Part shown: in pieces, positions 52,735 to 60,574 of the stretch
How positions within the stretch are numbered: the stretch's first letter is position 1
Layout of the letters: each line of letters begins with the position of its first letter
Assembly: GCF_014190875.1 (NCBI RefSeq)
Contig: NZ_JACHVS010000002.1
Coordinates: forward strand, 1 to 64,000
DNA: 64,000 bases
From: Paeniglutamicibacter cryotolerans
Lineage (GTDB): Bacteria; Actinomycetota; Actinomycetes; Actinomycetales; Micrococcaceae
Direction of reading: 5' to 3'
Notes under the pieces: model-generated
Database searches by the model: none
What the model saw: only the letters and a program-made list of their open reading frames with translations
What the model was told of the DNA's origin: nothing
Program-made: the position numbers and the translations under genes

Positions 52735-53172
52735 GTTCGGACCGACCGCCGCCCAGGGGTATCACCGGCCGTGTTCGCCGGCATGTCCGGCCCGCAAGAA
52801 TCCCGGTCGACGGTGTGACCCGAGGCAACGGCTCCCGGGACGGCTTCGGTAGCCACCCGCCGTTGCTGTTGTGCGGCAAGGCATCGAACCGATGTCCGGA
52901 GGCCCGGTTTGCGGTACCGGATGCAAGCCAGCTCGGCCCGCTCTGAGCCTTCCTCCAGACAGCGCCGGGCCCTGCGCCCGCTGAGCCGCATGGACATCAC
53001 GACGAGCACGATGGCCATCTTGCTGGCCGTGGCGATGATCTCCGGATGCCTTGGTCCACGAGACGGGCAACATGCTCATCGGTGCCATCGGGAGAGAGCC
53101 ATTAGCCTTCTGCGGAGCCGGCAACTGGCGAGGGGACATTCATCGGGAGCGGGACCGATTTAAAGGACGAAA
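52735..53172. other. 440-base stretch without a supported gene
   Basis: A minus-strand frame beginning near 53018 (MAIVLVVMSMRLSGRRARR) and a plus-strand frame with a lipobox-like ISGC near 53044 look briefly protein-like, but neither continues. The stretch may be more debris following the pseudogene. Confidence 0.4.
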
Positions 53173-53210
53173 CCGCCGCGGTGCGGATCAATTGATCCAT
53201 TCCGCGGCGG
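53173..53210 (-). terminator. Terminator hairpin of the met operon
   Basis: CCGCCGCGG (53173-53181) pairs with 53202-53210, enclosing the palindrome GGATCAATTGATCC (53185-53198). It sits 20 bases after the metQ stop on the minus strand. Confidence 0.8.
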
Positions 53211-53230
53211 CTCCGGTGAGGCGGCAGAGA

Positions 53231-54058
53231 CTAGCTCAGTTCCGGCCAGGTCTTCTTGATGTAGTCCTGAACCTGCTGCGAGTGCAACAGCTCCTCGAGC
53301 TTGGCGATGGCCTTGTTGCCGTCGTCCTTGGTGTTCCAGACCAGCAGGTTGGCGTACGGGTTGCCCTCGATCTTCTCGGAGAACAGCGCATCCGCCGGCT
53401 TCAGACCGGCCTGGATGGCGAAGTTGCCGTTGATGATCGCAAGATCGGCCTTCGGGTCCTTGAGCTGGTTGACCACGATCGCCGGGTCGGTTTCCTCGAA
53501 CTTCAGGCCCTTGGGGTTCTGCTCATCGGTCAGCGAAACGACGGATGCATCCGCCGGAACGTCTTTGAGCAGGCCGTTGTCTGCAAGCAGCTGCAGGGCA
53601 CGGGTCTGGTTGGAGACGTCGCTGGTGATGACCACGGTGGCGCCGTCCGGGATGGAGGCGAGGTCCTTGTGCTTGTTCGAGTAGGCGCGGTACGGCTCCA
53701 GGTGGATTCCGGTTCCGTGCGAGAACTCGTAGCCCTGGGTCTTGATCTGGTCTTCGAGGTACGGCAGGTGCTGGAAGTAGTTGGCATCCAGTTCGCCGGC
53801 AGCCAGCTGCTGGTTCGGCAGGATGTAGTCGTCGAACTCGACGATGTTCAGCTTGATGCCGGCATCCTTGGCCAGGTTCTCGTTGACGTACTCGAGGATC
53901 TGGGCCTGCGGAACCGGGCTGGCACCGATCTTCAGTTCCACCGGGTTTGCCGGATCCAGGGCGGCGCCGGCCTCGGGAGCGGCCGAGGCGCCACCGCAGG
54001 CGGTCAGTGCGAACAGGGCGGCGACGCCGGACAGGGCCAATACAAGTTTCTTACGCAT
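53231..54058 (-). CDS. metQ: Methionine-binding lipoprotein MetQ
   Basis: This codes for 275 residues. It has a lipoprotein signal peptide with lipobox LTACGG. The mature part matches the NlpA/MetQ family: KIGASPVPQAQILEYVNENLAKDAGIKLNIVEFDDYILPNQQLAAGELDANYFQHLPYL in pieces, and later IINGNFAIQAGLKPADALFSEK. It binds D- or L-methionine at the outer membrane face and hands it to MetI/MetN. It is the last gene of the metNIQ operon, separated from metI by a 110-base gap that contains a hairpin. Confidence 0.95.
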   Translation of the reverse strand: MRKKLVLALSGVAALFALTACGGASAAPEAGAALDPANPVELKIGASPVPQAQILEYVNENLAKDAGIKLNIVEFDDYILPNQQLAAGELDANYFQHLPYLEDQIKTQGYEFSHGTGIHLEPYRAYSNKHKDLASIPDGATVVITSDVSNQTRALQLLADNGLLKDVPADASVVSLTDEQNPKGLKFEETDPAIVVNQLKDPKADLAIINGNFAIQAGLKPADALFSEKIEGNPYANLLVWNTKDDGNKAIAKLEELLHSQQVQDYIKKTWPELS

Positions 54059-54133
54059 GATCTGCGTTCCTTATCTTTTGGGCCGGCCGTACAACGGATA
54101 CCGGCTAGGTAGGCAGCTAGCGGCTACTGGCTG

Positions 54134-54166
54134 CCACCCGCCGTTGAAACGGCGGAAAACGGGTGG
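54134..54166 (-). promoter_or_regulatory. Intercistronic hairpin between metI and metQ
   Basis: CCACCCG (54134-54140) pairs with 54160-54166, and CCG (54141-54143) with 54150-54152. It may adjust metQ levels relative to metNI. Confidence 0.5.
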
Positions 54167-54168
54167 GT

Positions 54169-54849
54169 TTAGCGGTGGTCGACCTTGCGGCTGAGCCAAT
54201 CGCCGATGAACTGGATCAGCTGGACCAGGATCACCATCACGATGATGGTCACTATCATGACCGTGGTGTCGAAGCGCTGGTAGCCGTAGTTGTAGGCCAG
54301 GCGGCCCAGGCCGCCACCGCCGATCAACCCGGCCATCGCGGAGTACCCGACGATGACGACCAGCGTCGTGGTGAAGGCCGAGACCAGTGCCGGAAGCGCT
54401 TCGGGCAGCAGCATCTTACGGATGACCTGCATCTTCGTCGAACCCATGACAAGTGCCGCATCGATCTTGCCGGACGAGACATCGCGCAGCGCGCTCTCGA
54501 CCAGGCGGGCGAAGAACGGCACGGTGCCGATGGTCAGCGAGACCGAGGCTGCCATCGGGCCGATGCCGGTGCCCACGATGATGCGGGTGAACGGGATCAA
54601 CGAGACCATGAGGATCGCGTAGGGGATCGAACGGGTGATGTTCACGACGATCGAGGAGAGGAACCAGTGCAGCCACGGCAGCGGGGTGAGCCCGTTCTTC
54701 TGCCCGGTATGCAGGAACACGCCCAGCGGGAGGCCGATGATCAGCACGAGCAACCCGGAGAATCCGGTCATGATCAGCGTTTCAACGATGGCCCCTGGCA
54801 ATGCCTTGGACAGCGCGGGGTTGGTGAAGACGTCGTTCAGGAAATCCAC
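54169..54849 (-). CDS. metI: Methionine ABC transporter permease MetI
   Basis: This codes for 226 residues with about five membrane helices. The family signature appears as NITRSIPYAILMVSLIPFTRIIVGTGIGPMAASVSLTIGTVPFFARLVESAL in pieces, followed by the EAA coupling loop GSTKMQVIRKMLLPEALPALVSAFTTTL. It forms the transmembrane homodimer of the methionine importer with MetN. It lies 4 bases after metN. The short N-terminus (DFLNDVFTNPALSKALPGAIVETLIM) is normal for MetI. Confidence 0.96.
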   Translation of the reverse strand: MDFLNDVFTNPALSKALPGAIVETLIMTGFSGLLVLIIGLPLGVFLHTGQKNGLTPLPWLHWFLSSIVVNITRSIPYAILMVSLIPFTRIIVGTGIGPMAASVSLTIGTVPFFARLVESALRDVSSGKIDAALVMGSTKMQVIRKMLLPEALPALVSAFTTTLVVIVGYSAMAGLIGGGGLGRLAYNYGYQRFDTTVMIVTIIVMVILVQLIQFIGDWLSRKVDHR

Positions 54850-54853
54850 GGTC

Positions 54854-55843
54854 CTAAGCCTCCTTCGAGGTCACGGCGATGCCGTTGGCGCTGAGATGCG
54901 CCTTGATGGCCGGCACGTCGGAACCGACCGGAAGCAGGATGCGCAGGTGTGCGAACTGGGCGCCGCCCAGGGATTCGACGGACCCGGCAAGCACGTTCAC
55001 GTCGACGTCGAAGCGGCGGGTGATATCGCTGATGACCGGCGCGGCGGCCTGGTCGCCAGAGTAGAGCAGGTCAAGGACCAGCCCTGCGGGAAGCTCTTCG
55101 GGCATGATGCCCGGCAGCGGGAGCAGGGCGGCGGAGAGGCGTCCGCCGGGGCGGGCCACGACCTCTGCCAATGCGCCGTGCTCGACGATGCGCCCGGCCT
55201 CGAGCAGGGAAACCGAATTGCAGATCCGCTTCACGACGTCCATCTCGTGGGTGATCACCAGGACGGTGATGCCCAAGCGGTCACGCAGGTCCTTGACCAG
55301 ATCCAGGATCTCATCGGTGGTTTTCGGGTCCAGCGCCGAGGTCGGTTCGTCGCAGAGCAGCACGTCAGGATCGGTGGCCAGCGCGCGCGCGATGCCCACG
55401 CGCTGCTTTTGTCCACCAGAGAGCTGGGCCGGGTATGCGTCGGCGAAGGCGCCCAGGCCGACGAGGTTCAACAGGTCGTTGACCTTGACGGCGATGGCTG
55501 CCTTGGGGGTGCCGGTGAGTTCCAGCGGGAAGGCCACGTTCTGGAACGTCGTGCGTGAGTCAAAGAGGTTTGCGTGCTGGAAGACCATGCCGATGCTGCG
55601 GCGGGCGTTGAGCAGTTCGGCGTCCGAGACGCTGGAAAGTTCTTTGTCGCCGATGGCTACTGTGCCGGAAGTCGGGCGGTCCAGCAGGGTCAGGCAGCGG
55701 ACCAGTGTCGACTTGCCTGCGCCGGAATGTCCGATGATTCCATGGATCGATCCCGTGGGAACGGACAAGGTCACGCCATCGAGTGCGATGACTTCACGCT
55801 CTCCTTGGCGGTAGACCTTGCGCAGGTCGGTGACAGTGATCAA
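54854..55843 (-). CDS. metN: Methionine ABC transporter ATPase MetN
   Basis: This codes for 329 residues from TTG 55841-55843, with AGAGGA upstream. Walker A is GHSGAGKST, the signature LSGGQKQRVGIARAL, Walker [15 protein letters not shown] and the H-loop VITHEMDVV. The C-terminal NIL/ACT-like domain (about 250-329) is the methionine-sensing domain that trans-inhibits transport when internal methionine is high. It is the first gene of the operon; a good promoter lies about 50 bases upstream. Confidence 0.96.
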   Translation of the reverse strand: MITVTDLRKVYRQGEREVIALDGVTLSVPTGSIHGIIGHSGAGKSTLVRCLTLLDRPTSGTVAIGDKELSSVSDAELLNARRSIGMVFQHANLFDSRTTFQNVAFPLELTGTPKAAIAVKVNDLLNLVGLGAFADAYPAQLSGGQKQRVGIARALATDPDVLLCDEPTSALDPKTTDEILDLVKDLRDRLGITVLVITHEMDVVKRICNSVSLLEAGRIVEHGALAEVVARPGGRLSAALLPLPGIMPEELPAGLVLDLLYSGDQAAAPVISDITRRFDVDVNVLAGSVESLGGAQFAHLRILLPVGSDVPAIKAHLSANGIAVTSKEA

Positions 55844-55893
55844 AAGGGGGTTCCTCTAGGACGAAAGCAAAAGGGGGTACCGTCCATTGAACC

Positions 55894-55945
55894 ATTATCG
55901 AATGAAAGCGCACGAATCAAGAGGATGAATGCCATTTTGTGGCAT
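55894..55945 (-). promoter_or_regulatory. met operon promoter with upstream inverted repeat
   Basis: On the minus strand TTGATT (55915-55920) and GATAAT (55894-55899) form -35 and -10 with a 15-base spacer. Just upstream, ATGCCA-ttttg-TGGCAT (55929-55945) is an inverted repeat suited to a regulator. No SAM riboswitch fold is recognised in the leader. Confidence 0.55.
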
Positions 55946-56060
55946 GTGAAGCGGAGTTCGTGGCCAAGTTGTGAAACTTTTCTCCGGATCACGGGATTAT
56001 TTCGAATAACCGACTGAATTGGGTCCGGGTTTGGGGTGTGGTCCGGGACTCATTCCACTG

Positions 56061-56091
56061 TGGGCCGCACCACAGTCTGCGGTGCGGCCCA
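56061..56091 (-). terminator. Terminator hairpin after the exonuclease gene
   Basis: An 11-bp perfect stem (56061-56071 with 56081-56091) lies 17 bases beyond the exonuclease stop on the minus strand. Confidence 0.75.
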
Positions 56092-56108
56092 GCTGGCGGC
56101 GGCGGAAA

Positions 56109-56795
56109 TCAGGCCGGGCGCACCGGCCAGCTGCCGTCAACAATCGCCTCGGGGTTCTTGCGGCGGAAGAATTCCTGCAGGCTGGCTGCCTGGGCGGCGG
56201 CCCAAGCTACCTGGGAACCGTGCAGCAGCAGCGGGTCGACCTGCAGTTCCTTCGGGTAACGCTCGGCCATGATGTCGGCTACACCGACCGTCGCCGCGGC
56301 ATCGGCCAGCGAGGTGTGCGCATTCACCAGCGGCACCCCGTAGAATTCCGAGACGGCGGTCAGCGTGCGCTTGCCACGGCGGTACTTGTCCACCTGCTTG
56401 TCCAGGATGTAGGGATCGATGACCGGAGCCGGGGTCAGCGGGGCGATGCCGTAGCGGCGGCATTCGCGGTCCAGCACGGTGAAGTCGTAGCTGGCGTTGA
56501 AGGCCATCACCGGCATGGTCTGGAACAGATCCGAGAGGTACGCGGTGATGTCGGCGACGGCCGTGGCGGCGTCCAGGCCCTCGGCTCGGACCTTCTCGTT
56601 GGTCACACCGTGGATCTCGATGGCACCCTCGGGGATTTCGATGCCGGGATTCACAAGCCATTCGCGGCTCTGGACGATTTCCTGGCGGCCGTTGACCACC
56701 ACGACCGAGGCGGTGACGATACGGGCCTCGGTCGGTTCGGGACCTGTGGTCTCCAGATCAAAGGATGCGCGGGGGAGTGTGTGCCAATTGCTCAT
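56109..56795 (-). CDS. DEDDh 3'-5' exonuclease (DnaQ-like)
   Basis: I start at ATG 56793-56795 (228 aa) because TAGCTT (56803-56808, minus strand) is 7 nt upstream and a further extension would cross the divergent gene. The exonuclease motifs are ASFDLETTG (I), FNASYDFTVLDRE (II) and NAHTSLADAAAT with His and Asp (III). It is a single-domain epsilon-like exonuclease that may proofread or process DNA ends. Its neighbours ATL and AdnAB are repair genes. Confidence 0.9.
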   Translation of the reverse strand: MSNWHTLPRASFDLETTGPEPTEARIVTASVVVVNGRQEIVQSREWLVNPGIEIPEGAIEIHGVTNEKVRAEGLDAATAVADITAYLSDLFQTMPVMAFNASYDFTVLDRECRRYGIAPLTPAPVIDPYILDKQVDKYRRGKRTLTAVSEFYGVPLVNAHTSLADAAATVGVADIMAERYPKELQVDPLLLHGSQVAWAAAQAASLQEFFRRKNPEAIVDGSWPVRPA

Positions 56796-56802
56796 GGCTT
56801 TA

Positions 56803-56885
56803 AAGCTACCGGCCCCGCGTCCAAAGCGGGCAGTGCGCCCCGCCGATGTGGAAAAGCTCATCCGCACGCGCCCGGACCGTAGGCT
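56803..56885. promoter_or_regulatory. Divergent leaderless promoters of exonuclease and ATL genes
   Basis: TAGCTT (56803-56808, minus) is 7 nt from ATG 56795; TAGGCT (56880-56885, plus) is 7 nt from ATG 56893. Confidence 0.65.
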
Positions 56886-56892
56886 GGATGCC

Positions 56893-57306
56893 ATGCCAGA
56901 ACCGATACTTCCCCCAGTGCTTCCCGACGGCCCAGCATCAGCTGCTGCCCGGCGTGCGGCGTTCGCCGAGGCCGTCCTGGCGGTGGCGGCGCTGGTGCCC
57001 GAGGGAAGCGCGCTCAGCTACGGCGACGTGGCCGAACTCCTGGGCGCCGGCGGCCCGCGGCAGGTGGGGTCGGTGATGTCCCACTACGGTTCTGGCGTGT
57101 GCTGGTGGCGGATCATCAGGTCCGACGGTTCGCTTCCCGAAGACCTGGCGGCCGTTGCCCGCCCGAAGTGGGGCAGTGAGGGCACGCGCACCAGGAACGG
57201 CAAGGTGCGCATGGTCGACGCGCGGTGGCAGCCCACCGAGGCGCAGTTCAATGTCATCGACGCGCTGGGTGCGGCCCTGCGCGGGCAAAACATCGGCGGC
57301 CGGTGA
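56893..57306 (+). CDS. Alkyltransferase-like DNA-binding protein (ATL)
   Basis: This codes for 137 residues from ATG 56893. It has only the MGMT DNA-binding domain: LSYGDVAELLG, GGPRQVGSVMS and then CWWRIIRSDG (70-79), where MGMT has PCHRV. The acceptor Cys position is Trp71, as in the PWHR motif of ATL proteins, so it should bind O6-alkylguanine without repairing it and flag it for nucleotide excision repair. The Pro and His of the motif are also replaced, and the C-terminus is extended. adnA follows after 4 bases. Confidence 0.85.
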   Translation: MPEPILPPVLPDGPASAAARRAAFAEAVLAVAALVPEGSALSYGDVAELLGAGGPRQVGSVMSHYGSGVCWWRIIRSDGSLPEDLAAVARPKWGSEGTRTRNGKVRMVDARWQPTEAQFNVIDALGAALRGQNIGGR

Positions 57307-57310
57307 TTTG

Positions 57311-60300
57311 ATGGATGACATGGAAGCACAGCAAGGCATCGGGCAGGGGCCGGCCACCGCCTGGAAGTGCGGGCCGGCATTGGATGACGAACAGGCCCGC
57401 GTCGTGGCGCTGGAACGCGGCCACGGCCCGGTCCTGATTCTCGGGGCGCCGGGAACCGGGAAAACAACCACCTTGCTGGCGGCCATCACGCACCGGTTGG
57501 ATGGTGGACTGGATCCGCAGCAGCTGCTGGTGCTCGCACCCACCCGTGCCGGTGCCGCCGCATTGCGCAACCAGCTTTCGCAGCGGGCGAGCCAGACGTT
57601 CTCCGAACCCGCCGTGCGCACCTGGTCCTCCTACGCCTTCGACCTGATCCGCAGGGCCCGGCTCAAGGGACTGCTGCCGGAACTCACCCAGCCACCGCGT
57701 CTGCTCTCCGGCCCCGAGCAGGACACCCTGATCGGACAGCTGCTCGAGGGGCACCGGCTTGGCTTCACGCCCGGCCCGCAGTGGCCCGAATCCCTGGGCG
57801 AGGCGGTATCGACCCGCGGTTTCCGCAAGGAACTGCGTGAACTCTTCGACCGGATCTCCGAACACGGGCTGGACGCCGGCGACCTGCAGGACCTGGGCGA
57901 ACGCCTGGGCCTGGAGGAGTGGGTGGCCGCGGCCGGGCTCTACCAGGAATACCGCGACCTGCTGGACCTCGGCAGCGCCGAGGCCTTCGACCCCTCGGGA
58001 CTGATCACGGCCGCGGCCGAGATCCTGGAGGCCAACCCCGAATTCCTCGCAGAGGAACAGGCCCTGCTGCCGCTGCTCGTGGTCGATGACCTGCAGGAGG
58101 CCAACCCCGGCCAGCACCGCCTGCTGGCGACCCTCGCCCGCGGACGCGACCTGCTGGCCTTCGCCGCCCCCGACAACGCCGTCCAGGGTTTCCGCGGTGC
58201 CCGCCCGGACCTGCTCTCCTCCTTCGACTCGTTCCACGGAACCGCCCGGGCCCCGGCACGGGCCATGGAACTGACGGCCTCTAGGCGCATGACCCCCGGC
58301 ATAGCAGCCGCCTGGTCGCTCATTGCCCGCCGGATCCCCGTGGCCGCCGGTGGAGTCGGACGCAGGCTGGAATTCGACGGGATCGGCGACGCCGCGGCCG
58401 TCGACGAGACCCTGGCCCCCGACAAGACGGCGGACGCCGTCGAGGTCCATCTGGTTGATTCCGATGTCCATGAGCTGCGCCTGCTGGCCCAGCGGATCCT
58501 GAGCGAACACCTGATGCGGGGCCGGCCGCTGGAATCGATGGCCGTCATCGTGCGCAACGGCGGTCAGGTGCGCTCGATCGCCCGCTACCTCAACGGCCAG
58601 GGCGTTCCCATTCACACGCCCCCGGCCGAGACGCCGCTGAAGGAGGAGCCGGCCGTCCGCCCACTGCTTGACCTGCTCCAATTGGGACTGGATCCGGAGG
58701 CACCGGTGGACCCAGCCCTCATCGAGGCGCTGCTCGGCTCCCGGTATGCCACGTCCACCGCGCTGGACATCCGCCGGTTGCGCCAGGGCCTGCGCCAACG
58801 CGAACTGGGCAACGGTGGACACCGTTCAAGCGCCGAACTGCTGACGGTGATTTTCACTGAAACGCAGCTCTTCGAACCGTTGGGCCGCGAGGCTGCCGGT
58901 GCCCGCCGGCTGGCACGCATGTACCAGGCGCTTGCCGAGGAACTGGCCAAGCCAGAGGCCAACGCCGAGACGGCTTTGTGGGCGTTGTGGGCAGCCGGTG
59001 GAATGAACGACAAGTGGGTTGCCGCCGCACTGGATGGCGGCAGTCTCGGCGCCCGTGCCGACGGCGATCTGGATGCCGTGATGGCGATCTTCCAGGCAGC
59101 CGAACGTTTCGTGGACCAGCTGCCCGGTTCCAGCGTGCGCCAATTCGTGGACTACGTCCTGGGCCAGGACCTGCCCATGGATACGCTGGCCAACCGCGGC
59201 GGCGCCGCCCACGCGGTACAGGTGCTCACTGCCGCCGCGGCGGCCGGAAACGAATGGGACTACGTGCTGATCCCGGGCCTGCAGGAAGGGATTTGGCCTA
59301 ATACCCGGCTGCGTGGCGAACTGCTGGGCGGTGCCCTGCTCAACGACGTCATCGAACACGGAGAGAATATCTACGGCCAGCGCGACGTAGCGGCACGGCT
59401 GAAGGAAACCCGTGCCGATGAACTGCGGACCTTCGCCACCGCCTGCTCACGGGCCAGGACCAAGCTCATCTGCCTGGCCGTCGCCTCCGAGGACCAACAG
59501 CCCTCCTCGTTCCTTGACCTGGTTGATCCGGAAGGCGCCGTCAACGGGCGCCGGGTGAGCCCGGTGCCGCGCCCGCACACGCTGTCCGCGCTGGTTGCGG
59601 AGCTGCGCCAAGCGGCCGAGGCCACCGCCCTGGACGCGGAAAACCAACAGATCCACCGGGATGCGGCAACGGTGCTGGCCAAGCTCGCCGGAGCCAGGCG
59701 TCCGGTGCGGGGAGCCGACCCGCGCTCCTGGTGGGGATTGGCCGATGTCACCACCTCGGGTCCCACCACCCCGGCAGGGGTGCCGGTCAAGGTCTCGCCC
59801 TCCAAGGTCGAATCGGTGCTCGAATCGCCGTTGAACTGGTTCGTGCAGGCGGCAGGGGGAGAAGCAGCCACCGACTTCGCCCGATCCCTGGGCACGCTGG
59901 TCCACTCCATTGCGGAGGACCTGCCCGACGCCACCACCACCGACTATCTGGCCGAGCTGGCGGTGCGCTGGCCGGAACTGGAAATGCCGAATAACTGGGA
60001 GGGCGCCCGCGACCGGGACCGGGCCGAATCCATGTTGAACAAGCTGGCCCAATACGCCGTGATGATGCGCCAGGAAGGCAGGTCCTTGGCCGGACGAGAA
60101 ATCGCCTTCGATGTGGAGATCACCGGGCCGCAGGGCAGTGCGCGTCTGCGCGGGGTGATGGACCGGGTGGAGCTGGATGCCAACGGGAACCCCTGGATCG
60201 TCGACCTGAAGACCGGAAAGTCCCAGCCCGCGGGCAAGGACGTGGAGCGTCACCCGCAGCTCGGTGCCTACCAGGCGGCAGTCTTGGCCGGCGGACTACA

Positions 60301-60574
60301 CGACCAGGTCCCGGGTCTGGGTTCGGACCAGCCTATCGGCGCCTCGCTGGTCCAGCTGGGAACCACCACCAAGACCCCGCGCGAACAGGCGCAACCGGCG
60401 ATCGAAGCCGAGGACTGGGCCACGCCCATGGTCCTGGCGGCCGCGGCGCTCATGGGTGACGCCGATTTCCTCACCCGGCATGATCCGGCCCGGGGCGGAC
60501 GCTCCGGAAGTAATTGCAGGCTGCCCTCGGTCTGTCCCTTGTGTAGTGAAGGAAAGCAGGTCACCGAGCCGTGA
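57311..60574 (+). CDS. adnA: AdnA-like helicase-nuclease subunit (UvrD/PD-(D/E)XK)
   Basis: This codes for 1087 residues from ATG 57311 (ATG 57320 also possible). The N-terminal superfamily 1 motor has LGAPGTGKTTT as Walker A, and LLVVDDLQEANPGQ at motif II, with Asp-Asp in place of Asp-Glu. The C-terminal RecB-type nuclease has GTLVHSIAE, LRGVMDRVELD, WIVDLKTGK and QLGAYQ, all catalytic acidic and Lys residues kept. Three Cys close the protein (1069, 1075, 1078), as in Fe-S nucleases, but the usual first Cys (CPL-type) reads SPLNWF. It pairs with AdnB to resect double-strand breaks. Confidence 0.88.
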   Translation: MDDMEAQQGIGQGPATAWKCGPALDDEQARVVALERGHGPVLILGAPGTGKTTTLLAAITHRLDGGLDPQQLLVLAPTRAGAAALRNQLSQRASQTFSEPAVRTWSSYAFDLIRRARLKGLLPELTQPPRLLSGPEQDTLIGQLLEGHRLGFTPGPQWPESLGEAVSTRGFRKELRELFDRISEHGLDAGDLQDLGERLGLEEWVAAAGLYQEYRDLLDLGSAEAFDPSGLITAAAEILEANPEFLAEEQALLPLLVVDDLQEANPGQHRLLATLARGRDLLAFAAPDNAVQGFRGARPDLLSSFDSFHGTARAPARAMELTASRRMTPGIAAAWSLIARRIPVAAGGVGRRLEFDGIGDAAAVDETLAPDKTADAVEVHLVDSDVHELRLLAQRILSEHLMRGRPLESMAVIVRNGGQVRSIARYLNGQGVPIHTPPAETPLKEEPAVRPLLDLLQLGLDPEAPVDPALIEALLGSRYATSTALDIRRLRQGLRQRELGNGGHRSSAELLTVIFTETQLFEPLGREAAGARRLARMYQALAEELAKPEANAETALWALWAAGGMNDKWVAAALDGGSLGARADGDLDAVMAIFQAAERFVDQLPGSSVRQFVDYVLGQDLPMDTLANRGGAAHAVQVLTAAAAAGNEWDYVLIPGLQEGIWPNTRLRGELLGGALLNDVIEHGENIYGQRDVAARLKETRADELRTFATACSRARTKLICLAVASEDQQPSSFLDLVDPEGAVNGRRVSPVPRPHTLSALVAELRQAAEATALDAENQQIHRDAATVLAKLAGARRPVRGADPRSWWGLADVTTSGPTTPAGVPVKVSPSKVESVLESPLNWFVQAAGGEAATDFARSLGTLVHSIAEDLPDATTTDYLAELAVRWPELEMPNNWEGARDRDRAESMLNKLAQYAVMMRQEGRSLAGREIAFDVEITGPQGSARLRGVMDRVELDANGNPWIVDLKTGKSQPAGKDVERHPQLGAYQAAVLAGGLHDQVPGLGSDQPIGASLVQLGTTTKTPREQAQPAIEAEDWATPMVLAAAALMGDADFLTRHDPARGGRSGSNCRLPSVCPLCSEGKQVTEP

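Noticed and set aside
52909..53163. Small lipoprotein-like frame with an ISGC lipobox.
   Set aside because: The stretch after the Cys is short and Arg/His-rich, with no ribosome-binding site. It probably arises by chance in gene debris.
55844..56060. SAM riboswitch upstream of metN.
   Set aside because: I looked for the conserved cores of actinobacterial SAM-binding RNAs and saw none; only a promoter and an inverted repeat are supported.
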